Origin: Shewanella sp. Arc9-LZ
GTDB lineage: Bacteria > Pseudomonadota > Gammaproteobacteria > Enterobacterales > Shewanellaceae
DNA length: 64,000 nucleotides
Direction of reading: 5' to 3'
Assembly (NCBI RefSeq): GCF_010092445.1
Contig: NZ_CP048031.1
Span: 1,736,001 to 1,800,000, forward strand
In this document: positions 53,705 to 64,000 of the stretch, piece by piece
How the letters are laid out: each line of letters begins with the position of its first letter
Numbering within the stretch: position 1 is the stretch's first letter
Program-made: the position numbers and the translations under genes
Notes under the pieces: generated by a model
What the model saw: the letters and a program-made list of their open reading frames with translations, nothing else
Told to the model about the DNA's origin: nothing
Databases searched by the model: none

Positions 53705-56344
53705 ATGGGTAAATCGCTAGTTATTGTCGAATCGCCGGCCAAAGCCAAGACAATTAATAAATATCTTGGTAAAGACTTCATTGTGAAGTCGAGTGTAGGT
53801 CATATTCGTGACTTACCAACTTCGTCTACTTCTGACGGTACAACTGTGACTAAAACCGCAGCAGAAGTTAAGAAATTATCTCCTGAAGAAAAAGCTAAAT
53901 ACAAGCTGATCAGAGACAAACAAGCGCTTGTGGCGCGAATGGGTGTTAACCCAGATAAAGACTGGGCGGCTAAGTATCAAATTCTGCCTGGTAAAGAAAA
54001 AGTTGTTAAAGAATTAAAAGCGTTAGCAGAAACTGCTGACCAAATATATCTCGCAACGGATTTGGACCGTGAAGGGGAAGCCATTGCCTGGCATTTACAG
54101 GAAATTATTGGTGGTGATCCTTCACGGTATCAGCGAGTTGTGTTCAACGAAATTACTAAAACAGCGATTCAAGATGCGTTTAGTAAACCGTCGGTACTTG
54201 ATACCAATATGGTTAATGCCCAGCAAGCTCGTCGCTTTTTAGACCGTGTTGTTGGCTTTATGGTATCACCATTATTATGGAAAAAAGTCGCTCGTGGTTT
54301 ATCTGCTGGGCGTGTTCAGTCGGTAGCAGTGCGCTTAGTTGTAGAGCGTGAAAGTGAAATTAAAGCGTTTGTTCCAGAAGAGTTTTGGGATATCCATGCT
54401 GAGTTAAATACACCTACCGCCGCTAGCTTGAAAATGCAGGTGATGAAGTATCAATCTGCTGCATTTGAACCGATTAATGAAGCGCAAGCTAAAGTCGCTG
54501 TCGATGCGTTGCGTGATGCAGCATATGTTGTTACTGCGCGTGAAGATAAAGCAACCTCAAGCAAACCTTCGGCACCTTATATTACGTCGACATTGCAGCA
54601 AGCTGCCAGTACTCGTCTTAGTTTTGGTGTTAAGAAAACCATGATGATGGCGCAGCGTTTGTACGAAGCTGGCCATATTACGTATATGCGTACCGATTCA
54701 ACCAATTTGAGTAAAGAAGCGGTTGAAAACTTACGTGAAATGATTGGTGCCGAGTTCGGTGACAAGTATTTACCGGCAGAACCTATTCGTTATGGTAGCA
54801 AAGAGGGCGCTCAAGAGGCGCATGAAGCTATTAGACCGTCGAACGTGGCTGTGCAGTCCGCTTCGTTAACCGATATGGAAAGAGACGCTCAGCGCTTGTA
54901 TGAGCTTATCTGGCGTCAATTTGTGTCATGTCAAATGACACCTGCTCAATATGATGCAACACGTTTAACGGTAACCGCGGGTGATTACGAATTAAAAGCC
55001 AGTGGCCGTACCTTACGTTTTGATGGTTGGACTCGTGTTCAGCCACAAGTGAGTAAGAAAAACGAAGAAGATAAGACGCTACCAGTCGTTGCAAAAGGTG
55101 ACAAGTTAGTGCTTGAAACCTTATCTCCTAAGCAACACTTTACCAAGCCTGCACCGCGTTACAGTGAAGCGTCTTTGGTTAAAGAGCTTGAGAAGCGTGG
55201 TATTGGTCGTCCTTCAACGTATGCGACGATTATTTCAACCATTCAGGATCGTGGTTACGTTAAAGTTGATAACCGCCGTTTCTTTGCTGAAAAAATGGGT
55301 GAGATTGTCAGCGAACGCTTAGTCGGCAGTTTTAAAGAATTAATGAGCTACGACTTTACCGCCAGCATGGAGCAAACATTAGATGATGTTGCTCAAGGTA
55401 AGCTGGACTGGAAAAAAGTATTAGACGGTTTTTATGGCGACTTTACCAAGCAGTTATTGTTGGCCGAGTTAGATCCTGATGAAGGTGGTATGCGCCCTAA
55501 TGAGATGGTATTAACAGACGACATTAAGTGTCCAACCTGTGGCCGTCCAATGGGTATTCGTACTGGTTCAACAGGGGTGTTCTTAGGTTGTTCTGGTTAT
55601 GCGTTGCCGCCTAAAGAACGTTGTAAGACCACGCTAAACTTAACCCCAGGTGAAGAAGCGGTTAGCGACAATGAAGATGGCGAAACAGAAGCGTTACGTG
55701 CTAAACATCGATGTGGTAAGTGTGGTACCGCGATGGACAGTTATCTCATTGACGAAACACGTAAATTACATGTTTGTGGTAATAACCCGTCATGTGATGG
55801 TTACGAAGTTGAAGCCGGACAATTTAAGATTAAAGGCTATGAAGGTCCAATTATTGAGTGCGATCGTTGCGGCAATAATATGGAACTTAAAAACGGTCGA
55901 TTTGGTAAGTATTTTGGTTGCACCAATAGCGAGTGTAAAAACACCCGTAAGTTGCTGAGAAGCGGTGAAGCGGCGCCACCAAAAGAAGATCCTATCTTTC
56001 TACCTGAATTAAAATGTACTAAATCGGATGCTCACTTTGTGCTTCGTGATGGTGCTGCTGGTATATTTTTAGCCGCCAGTACTTTCCCTAAATCGCGTGA
56101 AACACGTGCGCCGTTAGTGGAAGAGTTAGTGCAGTATCGCGATTTGTTATGGCCTAAATATGCGTATCTTGCCGATGCGCCAGTCGAAGATGATGAAGGC
56201 AATAAAGCCTCGGTTAAATTTAGTCGTAAAACCAAAGAGCAGTATGTTGCTACTGAAGTTGACGGCAAAGCTACCGGTTGGTCTTCTAAGTTTATCGGCG
56301 GTAAATGGGTTAGTGAATCAACTAAGAAAAAAGCTAAGAAATAA
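53705..56344 (+). CDS. topA: DNA topoisomerase I
   Basis: An 879-aa type IA topoisomerase that relaxes negative supercoils. The Toprim domain starts [21 protein letters not shown], with [13 protein letters not shown] holding the acidic metal ligands. The catalytic Tyr is Tyr327 in [12 protein letters not shown]. The C-terminal part holds three zinc-ribbon units ([51 protein letters not shown]). The ATG at 53705 gives the usual [14 protein letters not shown] start; a codon 16 upstream is not supported. A terminator follows at once. Confidence 0.97.
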   Translation: MGKSLVIVESPAKAKTINKYLGKDFIVKSSVGHIRDLPTSSTSDGTTVTKTAAEVKKLSPEEKAKYKLIRDKQALVARMGVNPDKDWAAKYQILPGKEKVVKELKALAETADQIYLATDLDREGEAIAWHLQEIIGGDPSRYQRVVFNEITKTAIQDAFSKPSVLDTNMVNAQQARRFLDRVVGFMVSPLLWKKVARGLSAGRVQSVAVRLVVERESEIKAFVPEEFWDIHAELNTPTAASLKMQVMKYQSAAFEPINEAQAKVAVDALRDAAYVVTAREDKATSSKPSAPYITSTLQQAASTRLSFGVKKTMMMAQRLYEAGHITYMRTDSTNLSKEAVENLREMIGAEFGDKYLPAEPIRYGSKEGAQEAHEAIRPSNVAVQSASLTDMERDAQRLYELIWRQFVSCQMTPAQYDATRLTVTAGDYELKASGRTLRFDGWTRVQPQVSKKNEEDKTLPVVAKGDKLVLETLSPKQHFTKPAPRYSEASLVKELEKRGIGRPSTYATIISTIQDRGYVKVDNRRFFAEKMGEIVSERLVGSFKELMSYDFTASMEQTLDDVAQGKLDWKKVLDGFYGDFTKQLLLAELDPDEGGMRPNEMVLTDDIKCPTCGRPMGIRTGSTGVFLGCSGYALPPKERCKTTLNLTPGEEAVSDNEDGETEALRAKHRCGKCGTAMDSYLIDETRKLHVCGNNPSCDGYEVEAGQFKIKGYEGPIIECDRCGNNMELKNGRFGKYFGCTNSECKNTRKLLRSGEAAPPKEDPIFLPELKCTKSDAHFVLRDGAAGIFLAASTFPKSRETRAPLVEELVQYRDLLWPKYAYLADAPVEDDEGNKASVKFSRKTKEQYVATEVDGKATGWSSKFIGGKWVSESTKKKAKK

Positions 56345-56380
56345 TTTTTAGTATTGATTGATACATAACGCTCTTTATAA

Positions 56381-56406
56381 ACGCTACCCAATTGGGTAGC
56401 GTTTTT
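56381..56406 (+). terminator. Intrinsic terminator after topA
   Basis: ACGCTACCCAA and TTGGGTAGCGT form a perfect 11-bp stem with essentially no loop, followed by Ts, 37 bp after the stop. Confidence 0.8.
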
Positions 56407-56468
56407 GTTTGTGCCATAAATGACTTAATTATTTTTTGTATCATGAACCGCATAGGGACATGCTTTTG

Positions 56469-56516
56469 CAAACAGACAAACAGACAAACAGACAAACAGA
56501 CAAACAGACAAACAGA
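56469..56516. repeat. 8-bp tandem repeat (CAAACAGA), six exact copies
   Basis: CAAACAGA is repeated six times without a mismatch, then the pattern decays into CAATCAAA. It lies in the short gap between the topA and pta terminators, where slippage would not harm a gene. Confidence 0.95.
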
Positions 56517-56548
56517 CAATCAAACAAAAAATCTAAGACATCAGACAC

Positions 56549-56581
56549 AAAAAAAGCACCGATAAATATCAGTGCTTTTTT
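56549..56581 (-). terminator. Intrinsic terminator after pta
   Basis: AAAAAAGCACCGATA and TATCAGTGCTTTTTT pair over 15 positions with one non-Watson-Crick pair, which is a G-U pair on the minus strand. It lies 52 bp past the pta stop. Confidence 0.8.
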
Positions 56582-56632
56582 AGTGGTCATTTATTGTAAA
56601 TTCACAACGATATTACACTGAAGTGCCTGACG

Positions 56633-58783
56633 TTATTTTTTCTCACTATTCTGTGCTGCTTGAATCGCCGTTAACGCAATGGTGTAGACAATATCATCGA
56701 CTAATGCGCCGCGTGATAAATCGTTAACCGGTTTACGCATACCTTGAAGCATTGGCCCGATGCTGATTAAATCAGCACTACGCTGTACCGCCTTGTATGT
56801 GGTGTTACCCGTGTTTAAATCTGGGAACACAAATACGGTTGCTTTACCTGCGACAGGGCTGTCAGGTGCTTTAGAGAGCGCTACGTTAGGCATGACTGCT
56901 GCATCGTATTGCAATGGACCATCGATAATCAAGTCCGGACGTTTTTCTTTAGCGATTCGTGTGGCTTCACGTACTTTATCCACATCTGAACCGGTGCCAG
57001 AAGTTCCCGTTGAGTAACTGATCATCGCAACGCGAGGCTCAATACCAAAGGCTTTAGCTGATTCAGCTGACTGAATCGCAATATCGGCTAGCTGTTCAGG
57101 ACTTGGATCTGGGTTAATCGCGCAATCACCATACACTAATACTTGATCTGGCATCAGCATGAAGAAAATCGATGACACTAAGCTAGAACCCGGTGCCGTT
57201 TTGATCAACTGCAATGGTGGGCGAATAGTGTGTGCCGTAGTATGAATAGCACCAGACACAATTCCATCAACTTCATCTTGTGCCAGCATCATGGTACCAA
57301 GCACCATGTTATCTTCCAGTTGTTCACGGGCAACAACTTCTGTTAATCCTTTGCTGCGACGTAATTCGAGCATAGGCACAACGTACTTTTCACGCACAGT
57401 TTCTGGCTCAATGATTTCGATGCCTTCACCTAAAATAACATCTTGTTGCGATGCAACGCGTAAGATCTCTTCGCGGTTACCGATTAACACGCAACGAGCA
57501 ATACCCCGTTCTGCACAAATTGATGCAGCCTTAACGGTTCTAGGCTCTTCACCTTCAGGAAGCACGATAGTTTTACGGGCTGCACGGGCTAGTTCAGTTA
57601 ACTTGTAACGGAATGCCGGAGGAGATAGACGGTGTTCACGTGGAGAATCCTGGGTAACACTTTCAATCCAGGTTTGGTCGATATGGCTGGCCACGTATTC
57701 TTGCACTTTTTCAACGCGCACCGCATCATCCACAGGTACTTCATGATCAAAACGTTGAATATTGAGCGAGGTCTGCCATGTATTGGAATCAATTAAAAAT
57801 ACTGGCAAGCCTGTTTCAAAAGCTTGTTCACATAACTTCATGATTTCTGGTTCTGGCGGGTAGCCCCCAGTAAGCAACAACGCGCCAATTTTAACGCCGT
57901 TCATGGCTGCTAAACATGCAGACACGATCACGTCGGAGCGATCGCCAGAAGTCACTAACAATGAATTTGTTTTGATGTGAGTAACCATGTTAGGCAGGCT
58001 ACGGGCACAAAATGTTACACGGCGCATACGACGAGTATGCATTTCACCGGCATTAATGATTTTGGCATTTAAGTGCTTAGCTAAATCAGATGCGCGCGGG
58101 GCAATTAGCTCTAAATTGTATGGCACACTGCCTAATATACGCAGCGGACTTTTACCCGGAAGTTGGAACATTCCCGAGCTATCAACCGCGTTCATATTTT
58201 TATCATCAAATACTTCAGATAAATCAGGACGAGTGCGACCTTCGTTGTCAACGGGAGCACCAATTTTATTGATGATAGCGCCAATTAAACGTTTGTTTTT
58301 CTGTCCACCCCAAGAGTTAAAGGCGATTTCTAATCGATTCATTAATCCATTAGGCGTATCGTTTCCAGGGGTTGCGATGAAAATAACATCGGCGTCTAAT
58401 GCTTTGGCAATTTCATAGTTAATGTCATCAGCAAATGGATGGCTTCGTGTTGGTACTAAGCCTTCAACCACTAGGATTTCAGTATTACTGGCGCATTCTG
58501 CTGCGCGGGCAATAATCTGTTCTAGTAGGACATCAGTTTGTTCTGAACGGATTAACGCTTCAGCATGGACCATTGAATAAGGTTCCAACGGATTAACAGT
58601 TGGAGACGTGCTTAAAATAGTGGTTGAACGTTCTGGACCAGTATCACCGGATCGAATTTGCGCAATAGGTTTAAAAAATTGCACTTTAACGCCTTTGCGT
58701 TCAAGTGCACGAACCATACCTAAGCTTAGTGATGTTAATCCCACTCCAATACCGATTGGAATAAGCATAATATTACGAGACAT
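56633..58783 (-). CDS. pta: Phosphate acetyltransferase
   Basis: A 716-aa enzyme that converts acetyl-CoA and phosphate to acetyl phosphate. The N-terminal third is BioD-like ([24 protein letters not shown]), followed by a DRTGG-like domain. The C-terminal third is the PTA_PTB catalytic domain, with [34 protein letters not shown] and the closing [18 protein letters not shown]. Length matches E. coli Pta (714 aa). It lies 62 bp downstream of ackA, the usual operon. Pta and AckA make ATP from acetyl-CoA during fermentation. Confidence 0.97.
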   Translation of the reverse strand: MSRNIMLIPIGIGVGLTSLSLGMVRALERKGVKVQFFKPIAQIRSGDTGPERSTTILSTSPTVNPLEPYSMVHAEALIRSEQTDVLLEQIIARAAECASNTEILVVEGLVPTRSHPFADDINYEIAKALDADVIFIATPGNDTPNGLMNRLEIAFNSWGGQKNKRLIGAIINKIGAPVDNEGRTRPDLSEVFDDKNMNAVDSSGMFQLPGKSPLRILGSVPYNLELIAPRASDLAKHLNAKIINAGEMHTRRMRRVTFCARSLPNMVTHIKTNSLLVTSGDRSDVIVSACLAAMNGVKIGALLLTGGYPPEPEIMKLCEQAFETGLPVFLIDSNTWQTSLNIQRFDHEVPVDDAVRVEKVQEYVASHIDQTWIESVTQDSPREHRLSPPAFRYKLTELARAARKTIVLPEGEEPRTVKAASICAERGIARCVLIGNREEILRVASQQDVILGEGIEIIEPETVREKYVVPMLELRRSKGLTEVVAREQLEDNMVLGTMMLAQDEVDGIVSGAIHTTAHTIRPPLQLIKTAPGSSLVSSIFFMLMPDQVLVYGDCAINPDPSPEQLADIAIQSAESAKAFGIEPRVAMISYSTGTSGTGSDVDKVREATRIAKEKRPDLIIDGPLQYDAAVMPNVALSKAPDSPVAGKATVFVFPDLNTGNTTYKAVQRSADLISIGPMLQGMRKPVNDLSRGALVDDIVYTIALTAIQAAQNSEKK

Positions 58784-58845
58784 GACGACCTCTTGTGTGC
58801 GTATTGTTCATGTTAATTAACCGAATATAAGACCGAATAAGCTGC

Positions 58846-60048
58846 TTATTTAGCTGTGATCAGCTTAATAGCATCTTCGGCAATAACCCACTCTTCATTT
58901 GTTGGTATGACCATAGCAATAGGGCTACCTACTTGGGTAATGATGCCTTGCTGGCCAAAACGAGCCGCTTTATTCAAATTATCATCGACTTTGAAGTTAA
59001 ATATTGCCAATAAATTAAGGACTTTCTCGCGAATAAGGTCTGAGTTTTCGCCAATACCGCCAGTAAATATAATGGCGTCTAAACGCCCTAATGGCACAGT
59101 GTAAGAGGCGATATATTTGGCTAAACGATAGCAGAAGATATCTAAGGCTAGTGTGGCACCTTTGTGACCGTCTTGATAACCTTCTTCAATCCCACGACAA
59201 TCGTTGGTAAGTTCTGAAATACCCAATAAACCACTTTGCTTATTCAGTAGGTTATTGACTTCATCAAGGGTATAGCCAAGTTGTTTAACTAAATGGAAAA
59301 TAATTGATGGGTCTAAATCGCCGCAACGTGTACCCATAACTAAACCTTCAAGCGGAGTTAAGCCCATTGACGTGTCGACACTTTTGCCACCTTTAATGGC
59401 CGTTACCGATGCACCATTACCTAAATGTGCACAAATAATATTGGTGTCTTTAGTCTCTTTGCCTAATACTTTGGCTGCTTCACGACAAATATAGATGTTG
59501 CTAGTACCATGCATGCCATAACGGCGAATACTATGTTCACGATACAATTTGTAGGGTAGGGCATAAATATATGCCTTTTCGGGCATGGTTTGATGAAATG
59601 CGGTGTCAAATACTGCAACTTGTGGCAAATCTGGGAATGAAGCGAGCGCGGCACGAATACCAATTAAATGCGCAGGATTATGTAGAGGCGCTAATGACGC
59701 ACAATCTTCAATACCCTGAATGACATCCGGTGTAACAATAACCGAGCGAGTAAACTTTTCACCACCATGGACGATACGATGACCAACGGCTTTAATTTGT
59801 GCCGCAAGTTCTGGATGGTCTGCCAAAATGTTATTAACGATGAATTCTACCGCTTCGCGATGCGCAGTAAAGGCACCTAATTTGGCTTCATTCTTGCTGC
59901 CATCAGATTTCCACTTAATGCGTGAATCTTCTAAACCAAAACATTCAGCTAATCCAGAAACTTTATCATCGCCTGATTGAGCATCAATGATGGCAAATTT
60001 TAATGATGAGCTACCGCAGTTGAGCACGAGTACTAATTTGTCTGACAT
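58846..60048 (-). CDS. ackA: Acetate kinase
   Basis: A 400-aa ASKHA-fold kinase that converts acetyl phosphate and ADP to acetate and ATP. The start [15 protein letters not shown] is the family opening (P-loop-like phosphate site). [25 protein letters not shown] holds the second motif, and [16 protein letters not shown] is the adenine-binding motif. Length matches the family exactly. pta follows 62 bp downstream. yfbV lies divergently upstream, as in E. coli. Confidence 0.98.
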   Translation of the reverse strand: MSDKLVLVLNCGSSSLKFAIIDAQSGDDKVSGLAECFGLEDSRIKWKSDGSKNEAKLGAFTAHREAVEFIVNNILADHPELAAQIKAVGHRIVHGGEKFTRSVIVTPDVIQGIEDCASLAPLHNPAHLIGIRAALASFPDLPQVAVFDTAFHQTMPEKAYIYALPYKLYREHSIRRYGMHGTSNIYICREAAKVLGKETKDTNIICAHLGNGASVTAIKGGKSVDTSMGLTPLEGLVMGTRCGDLDPSIIFHLVKQLGYTLDEVNNLLNKQSGLLGISELTNDCRGIEEGYQDGHKGATLALDIFCYRLAKYIASYTVPLGRLDAIIFTGGIGENSDLIREKVLNLLAIFNFKVDDNLNKAARFGQQGIITQVGSPIAMVIPTNEEWVIAEDAIKLITAK

Positions 60049-60277
60049 GTTAACGCCTTTTAAGTCAATGAAACTAAATAAAATAGTAAAATTCCATTTT
60101 GATTAAGGTTTATGATTATTCATTCATAAACGCCACACTTCGGTGTTCTTACCGTGATTTACGACTGAAATTTAAATCAGTATAGGCGTAAATTCTCCAG
60201 TGCATTTTGGGCATGACACTGTATTATGTTATCGTTATACTCATGTCCCAAGCTGTAAAGGTAGCCGTATATTGAAC

Positions 60278-60715
60278 ATGAATTTGGTTAAATTACTTGG
60301 CGATGGTCAACGTTATATGAAGACCTGGCCAATGGTTAGGCAACTTGGGTTTTATTTCCCTGAGTACCGTGTCGTCAAAGCGACTCAATTAGCGATTATT
60401 GCAATGCCTGTGTTGGCATTAGTCGTTGCGGCTAGCCAGCTGTATATATTTGGCTGGGATTATTTACCGCAAGCATTAACGATGTTGCTCTTTTTTATCA
60501 GCTTGCCACTACAAGGCTTATTATGGTTAGGTTGGCGAGCGAGCCATCCGTTACCGTTATCATTATTTGATTGGGGCAACCAACTCAGCTCAGCATTGAC
60601 TGAGATGGGTATTTATTGCCAACCTTTAGGCGCAAAAGCCTGCTATTCTGATATGGCCACCATTTTGAAACTGGCTTTTGAACGTTTAGATCAAAGTTAC
60701 TGGGACGAATTATAA
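60278..60715 (+). CDS. yfbV: YfbV family inner-membrane protein (UPF0208)
   Basis: A 145-aa protein with two membrane helices (about residues 37-55 and 65-88; for example LAIIAMPVLALVVAASQLY). The C-terminal soluble tail ends LAFERLDQSYWDEL. In E. coli the gene lies next to ackA, as here, and the protein has been linked to Ter macrodomain organisation. The ATG at 60278 gives the family start MNLVKLLGDGQRYMKTWP. A start 26 codons upstream is an artefact of an open frame. Confidence 0.92.
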   Translation: MNLVKLLGDGQRYMKTWPMVRQLGFYFPEYRVVKATQLAIIAMPVLALVVAASQLYIFGWDYLPQALTMLLFFISLPLQGLLWLGWRASHPLPLSLFDWGNQLSSALTEMGIYCQPLGAKACYSDMATILKLAFERLDQSYWDEL

Positions 60716-60768
60716 TTCATCTTATGCATAAGCCGATGCTAATTTACATCTGTTTATTGTTATTGTGA

Positions 60769-61506
60769 CTAAAATGTAGCGTTAATACCTCGGTCAACAA
60801 ACACCTGCTGAATTCTCTGCATGATTTCTGTACTTGGCGGTGAAATATGCGCCAAAGTATACGTTTCGCCAAAAGCTTGCCATTTATGTTCCCCTAACGG
60901 GTGATAAGGCAATAATTCAACTTTTTCAACATTGCTCATCGGTTTAATGAACTCAGCTAATGCGATGGCTGATTCGACATCTTCAGTAAATCCAGCGACA
61001 ACCACATAACGGATCCAGGTTTTAATATTTCGTTTGGTAAGATATTGCGCAAACTGAAGTGTTCGATGGTTACTGACTTTAGTCAGTTCGATGTGTTTGG
61101 CATCGTCCATTTGTTTGATATCAAGTAACACTAAGTCGGTATTGTCGAGCAACTCATCTATTACGGGTTCGTATTTACGCACAAAGCCGTTGGTGTCTAA
61201 GCAAGTGTGTATACCCTGACTTTTGCAGGCTTTAAACAGTTCGCTGACAAATTGAGCTTGTAAAATTGCTTCACCACCACTGGCTGTAATGCCACCACCG
61301 CTGGCGTCTAAAAAGGGTTGATATGAAATGACTTGGCTCATTATTTCATCAACAGAAACTTCCTTACCGCCATCTAGATCCCATGTATCACGATTATGAC
61401 AATATTGGCAGCGCATAAGGCAACCTTGCATAAAAGCGATGTAGCGAATTCCTGGACCGTCAACGGTTCCGAATGATTCCACTGAATGTATGCGACCTAA
61501 CGTCAT
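60769..61506 (-). CDS. pflA: Pyruvate formate-lyase-activating enzyme
   Basis: A 245-aa radical SAM enzyme that puts the glycyl radical on PflB. The [4Fe-4S] motif is CLMRCQYC at Cys29-Cys33-Cys36 (CX3CX2C), and the nearby [14 protein letters not shown] holds the SAM-binding GGE. Length matches E. coli PflA (246 aa). It is downstream of pflB, but a strong hairpin and T-run lie between them (61529-61570), so its expression may be lower or separate. Electrons come from flavodoxin. Confidence 0.97.
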   Translation of the reverse strand: MTLGRIHSVESFGTVDGPGIRYIAFMQGCLMRCQYCHNRDTWDLDGGKEVSVDEIMSQVISYQPFLDASGGGITASGGEAILQAQFVSELFKACKSQGIHTCLDTNGFVRKYEPVIDELLDNTDLVLLDIKQMDDAKHIELTKVSNHRTLQFAQYLTKRNIKTWIRYVVVAGFTEDVESAIALAEFIKPMSNVEKVELLPYHPLGEHKWQAFGETYTLAHISPPSTEIMQRIQQVFVDRGINATF

Positions 61507-61528
61507 TGTTGTTCCTTAAAATGGGTAT

Positions 61529-61570
61529 AAAAAAGGCTGTATCGATAAGATGTTACACATCGATACAGCC
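61529..61570 (-). terminator. Strong terminator hairpin between pflB and pflA
   Basis: GGCTGTATCGAT and ATCGATACAGCC form a perfect 12-bp stem (61535-61546 with 61559-61570) around a 12-nt loop. On the minus strand it is followed by six Ts. It is 14 bp past the pflB stop. Some transcription must pass it, or pflA has its own promoter. Confidence 0.88.
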
Positions 61571-61584
61571 AATTTTAGCAGAGA

Positions 61585-63867
61585 CTACATACTTTTAGTA
61601 AATGTACGAGTAATCACGTCTTGCTGCTGCTCAGGGGTGAGCGCATTAAAGCGAACGGCATAACCCGATACACGAATAGTTAATTGTGGATATTTATCCG
61701 GATTAACAATCGCATCTTCTAACATTTCACGGTTCATCACGTTAACGTTTAAGTGTTGACCACCTTCACGGTTAGGCTTGCTTAGGAAGTAGCCATCCAT
61801 CAATGACGCTAAGTTAGTACGACGACCCGTATCATCTTTACCTAATGCATTTGGCACGATAGAGAAAGTATAAGAAACACCATCTTGTGCGTGGGCAAAA
61901 GGCAGTTTAGCCACTGATGTTAATGAAGCAATTGCACCATTTTCATCACGACCATGCATTGGGTTAGCGCCAGGCGCAAACGGAGCGCCTGAACGACGAC
62001 CGTCAGGAGTGTTACCGGTTTTCTTACCATAAACCACGTTTGAAGTGATGGTTAAGATTGATTGTGTTGGAATGGCATTACGATACATTTTTTTAGTGCG
62101 AATTTTCGCCATAAAACGTTCAACTAAATCGCAAGCAATGTCATCGACACGAGCATCATTGTTACCAAATTTTGGATAGTCACCTTGAATGTCAAAATCA
62201 ACCGCAATACCATTTTCATCGCGAATAGGCTTAACTTGAGCAAACTTAATCGCTGACAATGAATCGGCAGCAATTGACAAACCTGCAATACCACACGCCA
62301 TTGTACGGCGCACATCGCGGTCATGTAATGCCATTAACGCAGACTCGTAAGAGTATTTGTCATGCATAAAGTGAATCGCGTTAAGCGCAGACACATACTG
62401 CGTTGCAAGCCAGTCCATTAAGCCATCAAGACGTGACATAACATCATCAAACTCAAGTACATCAGCAGTGATTGGGTCCGCTTTTGGTGCAATTTGGGTT
62501 TTAAGCTTTTCGTCAACACCACCGTTAATGGCGTATAACATGGTTTTGGCTAAGTTAGCGCGAGCACCGAAGAACTGCATATGCTTACCCAAAATCATTG
62601 GGCTAACACAACAAGCAATGGCGTAATCGTCTGACTCGAAGTCAGGGCGCATTAAGTCATCGTTTTCGTATTGAATTGAGCTAGTGTCAATTGATACTTT
62701 GGCACAGTAACTTTTAAAACCTTGTGGCAATCTTGTAGACCATAACACGGTAATGTTTGGCTCTGGGCTTGGGCCCATGTTGTACAAGGTATGCAAGAAA
62801 CGGAAGCTTGATTTAGTCACCAATGTGCGACCATCAAGACCCATACCAGCGATAGATTCAGTTGCCCAGATTGGATCGCCTGAGAATAGTTCATCGTATT
62901 CAGGTGTACGCAGGAAACGCACCATACGTAGTTTCATCACGAAATGGTCAACCATTTCTTGTGCTTGCTGTTCAGTAAGAACACCATTTTTAATGTCACG
63001 TTCAATATAAGCATCAATGAACGTTGAGGTACGACCCAGTGACATTGCTGCGCCATTTTGGCTTTTTACTGCAGCAAGGTAACCAAAGTAAGTCCATTGA
63101 ATGGCTTCTTTAGCATTTTTGGCGGGTACAGAAATATCACAACCGTATTTAGCTGCCATCACTTTCATTTGGCCTAAAGCACGATGTTGCTCAGAAATCT
63201 CTTCACGTAATTGGATCACACTTGATAAGTCATCACCAGCTTCAAATTGCGCTTGCAGTGAGCTGAATTGGGCAAACTTATCTTTCATTAGGTAATCGAT
63301 ACCGTACAAAGCAATACGGCGGTAGTCACCAATAATACGACCACGACCATAGGCATCAGGTAAACCTGTTAATATACCTGATTTACGGCAAGCCATAATT
63401 TCTGGGGTATAAACATCAAACACGCCTTGGTTATGGGTTTTGCGTAACTCAGAGTAAACGTAATTCACATCGCTGTTAAGTTCACGGCCATAAGCTTTAC
63501 ATGAACCTTCAACCATACGAATACCACCGTTGGGCAGCATGGCACGTTTTAATGGCGCTTCAGTTTGTAAACCAACGATAGTTTCAAGGTCTTTATTGAT
63601 ATAGCCAGCATCATGAGAGGTAATGGTTGAAACCATTTCAGTGTCGAAATCGACTGGAGCATGAGTTTGGTTCTCTTGCTTGATGCCTTCCATTACTTTG
63701 TCCCACAAAGTTAATGTTGCATCTGTTGCACCTGCTAAGAATGATTCATCACCCTCATATGGTGTGTAATTTTGTTGGATAAAGTCACGTACGTTAACTT
63801 CAGTTTTCCAATCGCCAGCTACGAAACCTTCCCACGCGTTGGCAAATAGTTCGGTTTTATCTGTCAT
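61585..63867 (-). CDS. pflB: Formate C-acetyltransferase (pyruvate formate-lyase)
   Basis: A 760-aa glycyl-radical enzyme that cleaves pyruvate with CoA to acetyl-CoA and formate. The active-site pair is Cys419-Cys420 ([10 protein letters not shown]). The glycyl-radical loop is [10 protein letters not shown], with Gly735. The start is [20 protein letters not shown], as in enteric PflB. Length is exactly that of E. coli PflB (760 aa). GAGGG lies 8 bp upstream of the ATG. About 130 bp of upstream DNA remain in the window; no clear FNR box (TTGAT-N4-ATCAA) was seen in them. pflA follows after a strong hairpin. Confidence 0.98.
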   Translation of the reverse strand: MTDKTELFANAWEGFVAGDWKTEVNVRDFIQQNYTPYEGDESFLAGATDATLTLWDKVMEGIKQENQTHAPVDFDTEMVSTITSHDAGYINKDLETIVGLQTEAPLKRAMLPNGGIRMVEGSCKAYGRELNSDVNYVYSELRKTHNQGVFDVYTPEIMACRKSGILTGLPDAYGRGRIIGDYRRIALYGIDYLMKDKFAQFSSLQAQFEAGDDLSSVIQLREEISEQHRALGQMKVMAAKYGCDISVPAKNAKEAIQWTYFGYLAAVKSQNGAAMSLGRTSTFIDAYIERDIKNGVLTEQQAQEMVDHFVMKLRMVRFLRTPEYDELFSGDPIWATESIAGMGLDGRTLVTKSSFRFLHTLYNMGPSPEPNITVLWSTRLPQGFKSYCAKVSIDTSSIQYENDDLMRPDFESDDYAIACCVSPMILGKHMQFFGARANLAKTMLYAINGGVDEKLKTQIAPKADPITADVLEFDDVMSRLDGLMDWLATQYVSALNAIHFMHDKYSYESALMALHDRDVRRTMACGIAGLSIAADSLSAIKFAQVKPIRDENGIAVDFDIQGDYPKFGNNDARVDDIACDLVERFMAKIRTKKMYRNAIPTQSILTITSNVVYGKKTGNTPDGRRSGAPFAPGANPMHGRDENGAIASLTSVAKLPFAHAQDGVSYTFSIVPNALGKDDTGRRTNLASLMDGYFLSKPNREGGQHLNVNVMNREMLEDAIVNPDKYPQLTIRVSGYAVRFNALTPEQQQDVITRTFTKSM

Positions 63868-64000
63868 TTACTTAACCCTCTGGTTGATTTTCTACGGATG
63901 TCATCACAATTAACACAAAGTGTTGGTATCCGTTGAGTGTTTACATTCTGTCGTCTAGGTAGATTCGCTAGACTGAGCCGTTTACATCTTCTGCGACATT
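63868..64000. other. Start of the pflB upstream region (right edge)
   Basis: 133 bp upstream of pflB, truncated by the window. I see the ribosome-binding site but no convincing FNR or ArcA box in what is present. A regulatory site further upstream would lie outside the window. Confidence 0.4.

Noticed and set aside
56334..56519. Minus-strand frame with Cys-Leu-Phe-Val repeats
   Set aside because: It is only the reading of the CAAACAGA array and the topA terminator.
63868..64000. FNR box upstream of pflB
   Set aside because: Searched by eye for TTGAT-N4-ATCAA; only partial matches were found, none convincing.

Overview
The window looks like chromosomal DNA of a Shewanella-type marine gammaproteobacterium. 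This is an inference from gene content and order: yejK/yejL/yejM, yfbV-ackA-pta, pflB-pflA, astB, topA, msrPQ and a MHYT hybrid kinase with an HD-GYP partner, plus an AT-leaning base composition. No rRNA is present. One tRNA-Pro(GGG) lies at 34067-34143.

Layout. 1-5.6 kb: minus-strand envelope and DNA-maintenance genes (partial DUF58 protein with its MoxR ATPase, lytic transglycosylase slt, rmuC). 5.9-8.3 kb: msrPQ periplasmic methionine sulfoxide repair, two tiny membrane ORFs and a DUF6435 protein. 8.7-13.8 kb: a metal-homeostasis-like block with a BlaI repressor, an M56 protease, a HupE/UreJ-like membrane protein, a membrane-anchored protein, a DUF6488 protein, and a divergent MarR regulator plus a very His-rich CDF exporter (DmeF type). 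13.9-16.0 kb: a small accessory patch with a lipoprotein, an IS110 transposase remnant, and a 1200-bp IS3-family element that splits an unknown gene. 16.3-22 kb: an MFS exporter and a signalling operon (MHYT/PAS hybrid kinase, then REC-HD-GYP). 22.5-29.4 kb: single metabolic genes (acyl-CoA ligase, DMT exporter, spermidine-synthase-like protein, GST, AraC regulator with an EthD-like protein). 30.3-33.95 kb: an unrecognised 692-aa exported protein followed by an exported ankyrin-repeat protein. 34-41.3 kb: tRNA-Pro, yejM/yejL/yejK, corA, a DUF3391-type HD-GYP protein and a 2OG-Fe(II) oxygenase. 41.4-46.8 kb: a PhoQ/PhoP-like pair divergent from a PhnD/PhnC/PhnE-type ABC importer that may carry selenate. 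46.9-53.3 kb: LysE exporter, DAACS symporter, Ig-domain lipoprotein, astB. 53.7-63.9 kb: topA, then the mixed-acid fermentation set pta, ackA, yfbV, pflA and pflB.

How the genes work together. PflB and PflA make acetyl-CoA and formate from pyruvate under anoxia, and Pta and AckA turn the acetyl-CoA into acetate and ATP. YejM controls LPS synthesis in the inner membrane. The MHYT kinase and its HD-GYP partner probably tie a membrane-sensed signal to c-di-GMP breakdown. The 8.7-13.8 kb block has two regulatory layers (BlaI/M56 and MarR), each beside recognisable palindromes, around membrane proteins and a CDF exporter. It is the best candidate here for an incompletely described system.

Two sequence habits recur. 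Short tandem arrays, each with its own unit, sit in many intergenic gaps. Three genes also have their 3' end, stop codon included, tandemly duplicated. Coordinates, frames and palindromes were read by hand; family names rest on motif recognition, not on a database search.
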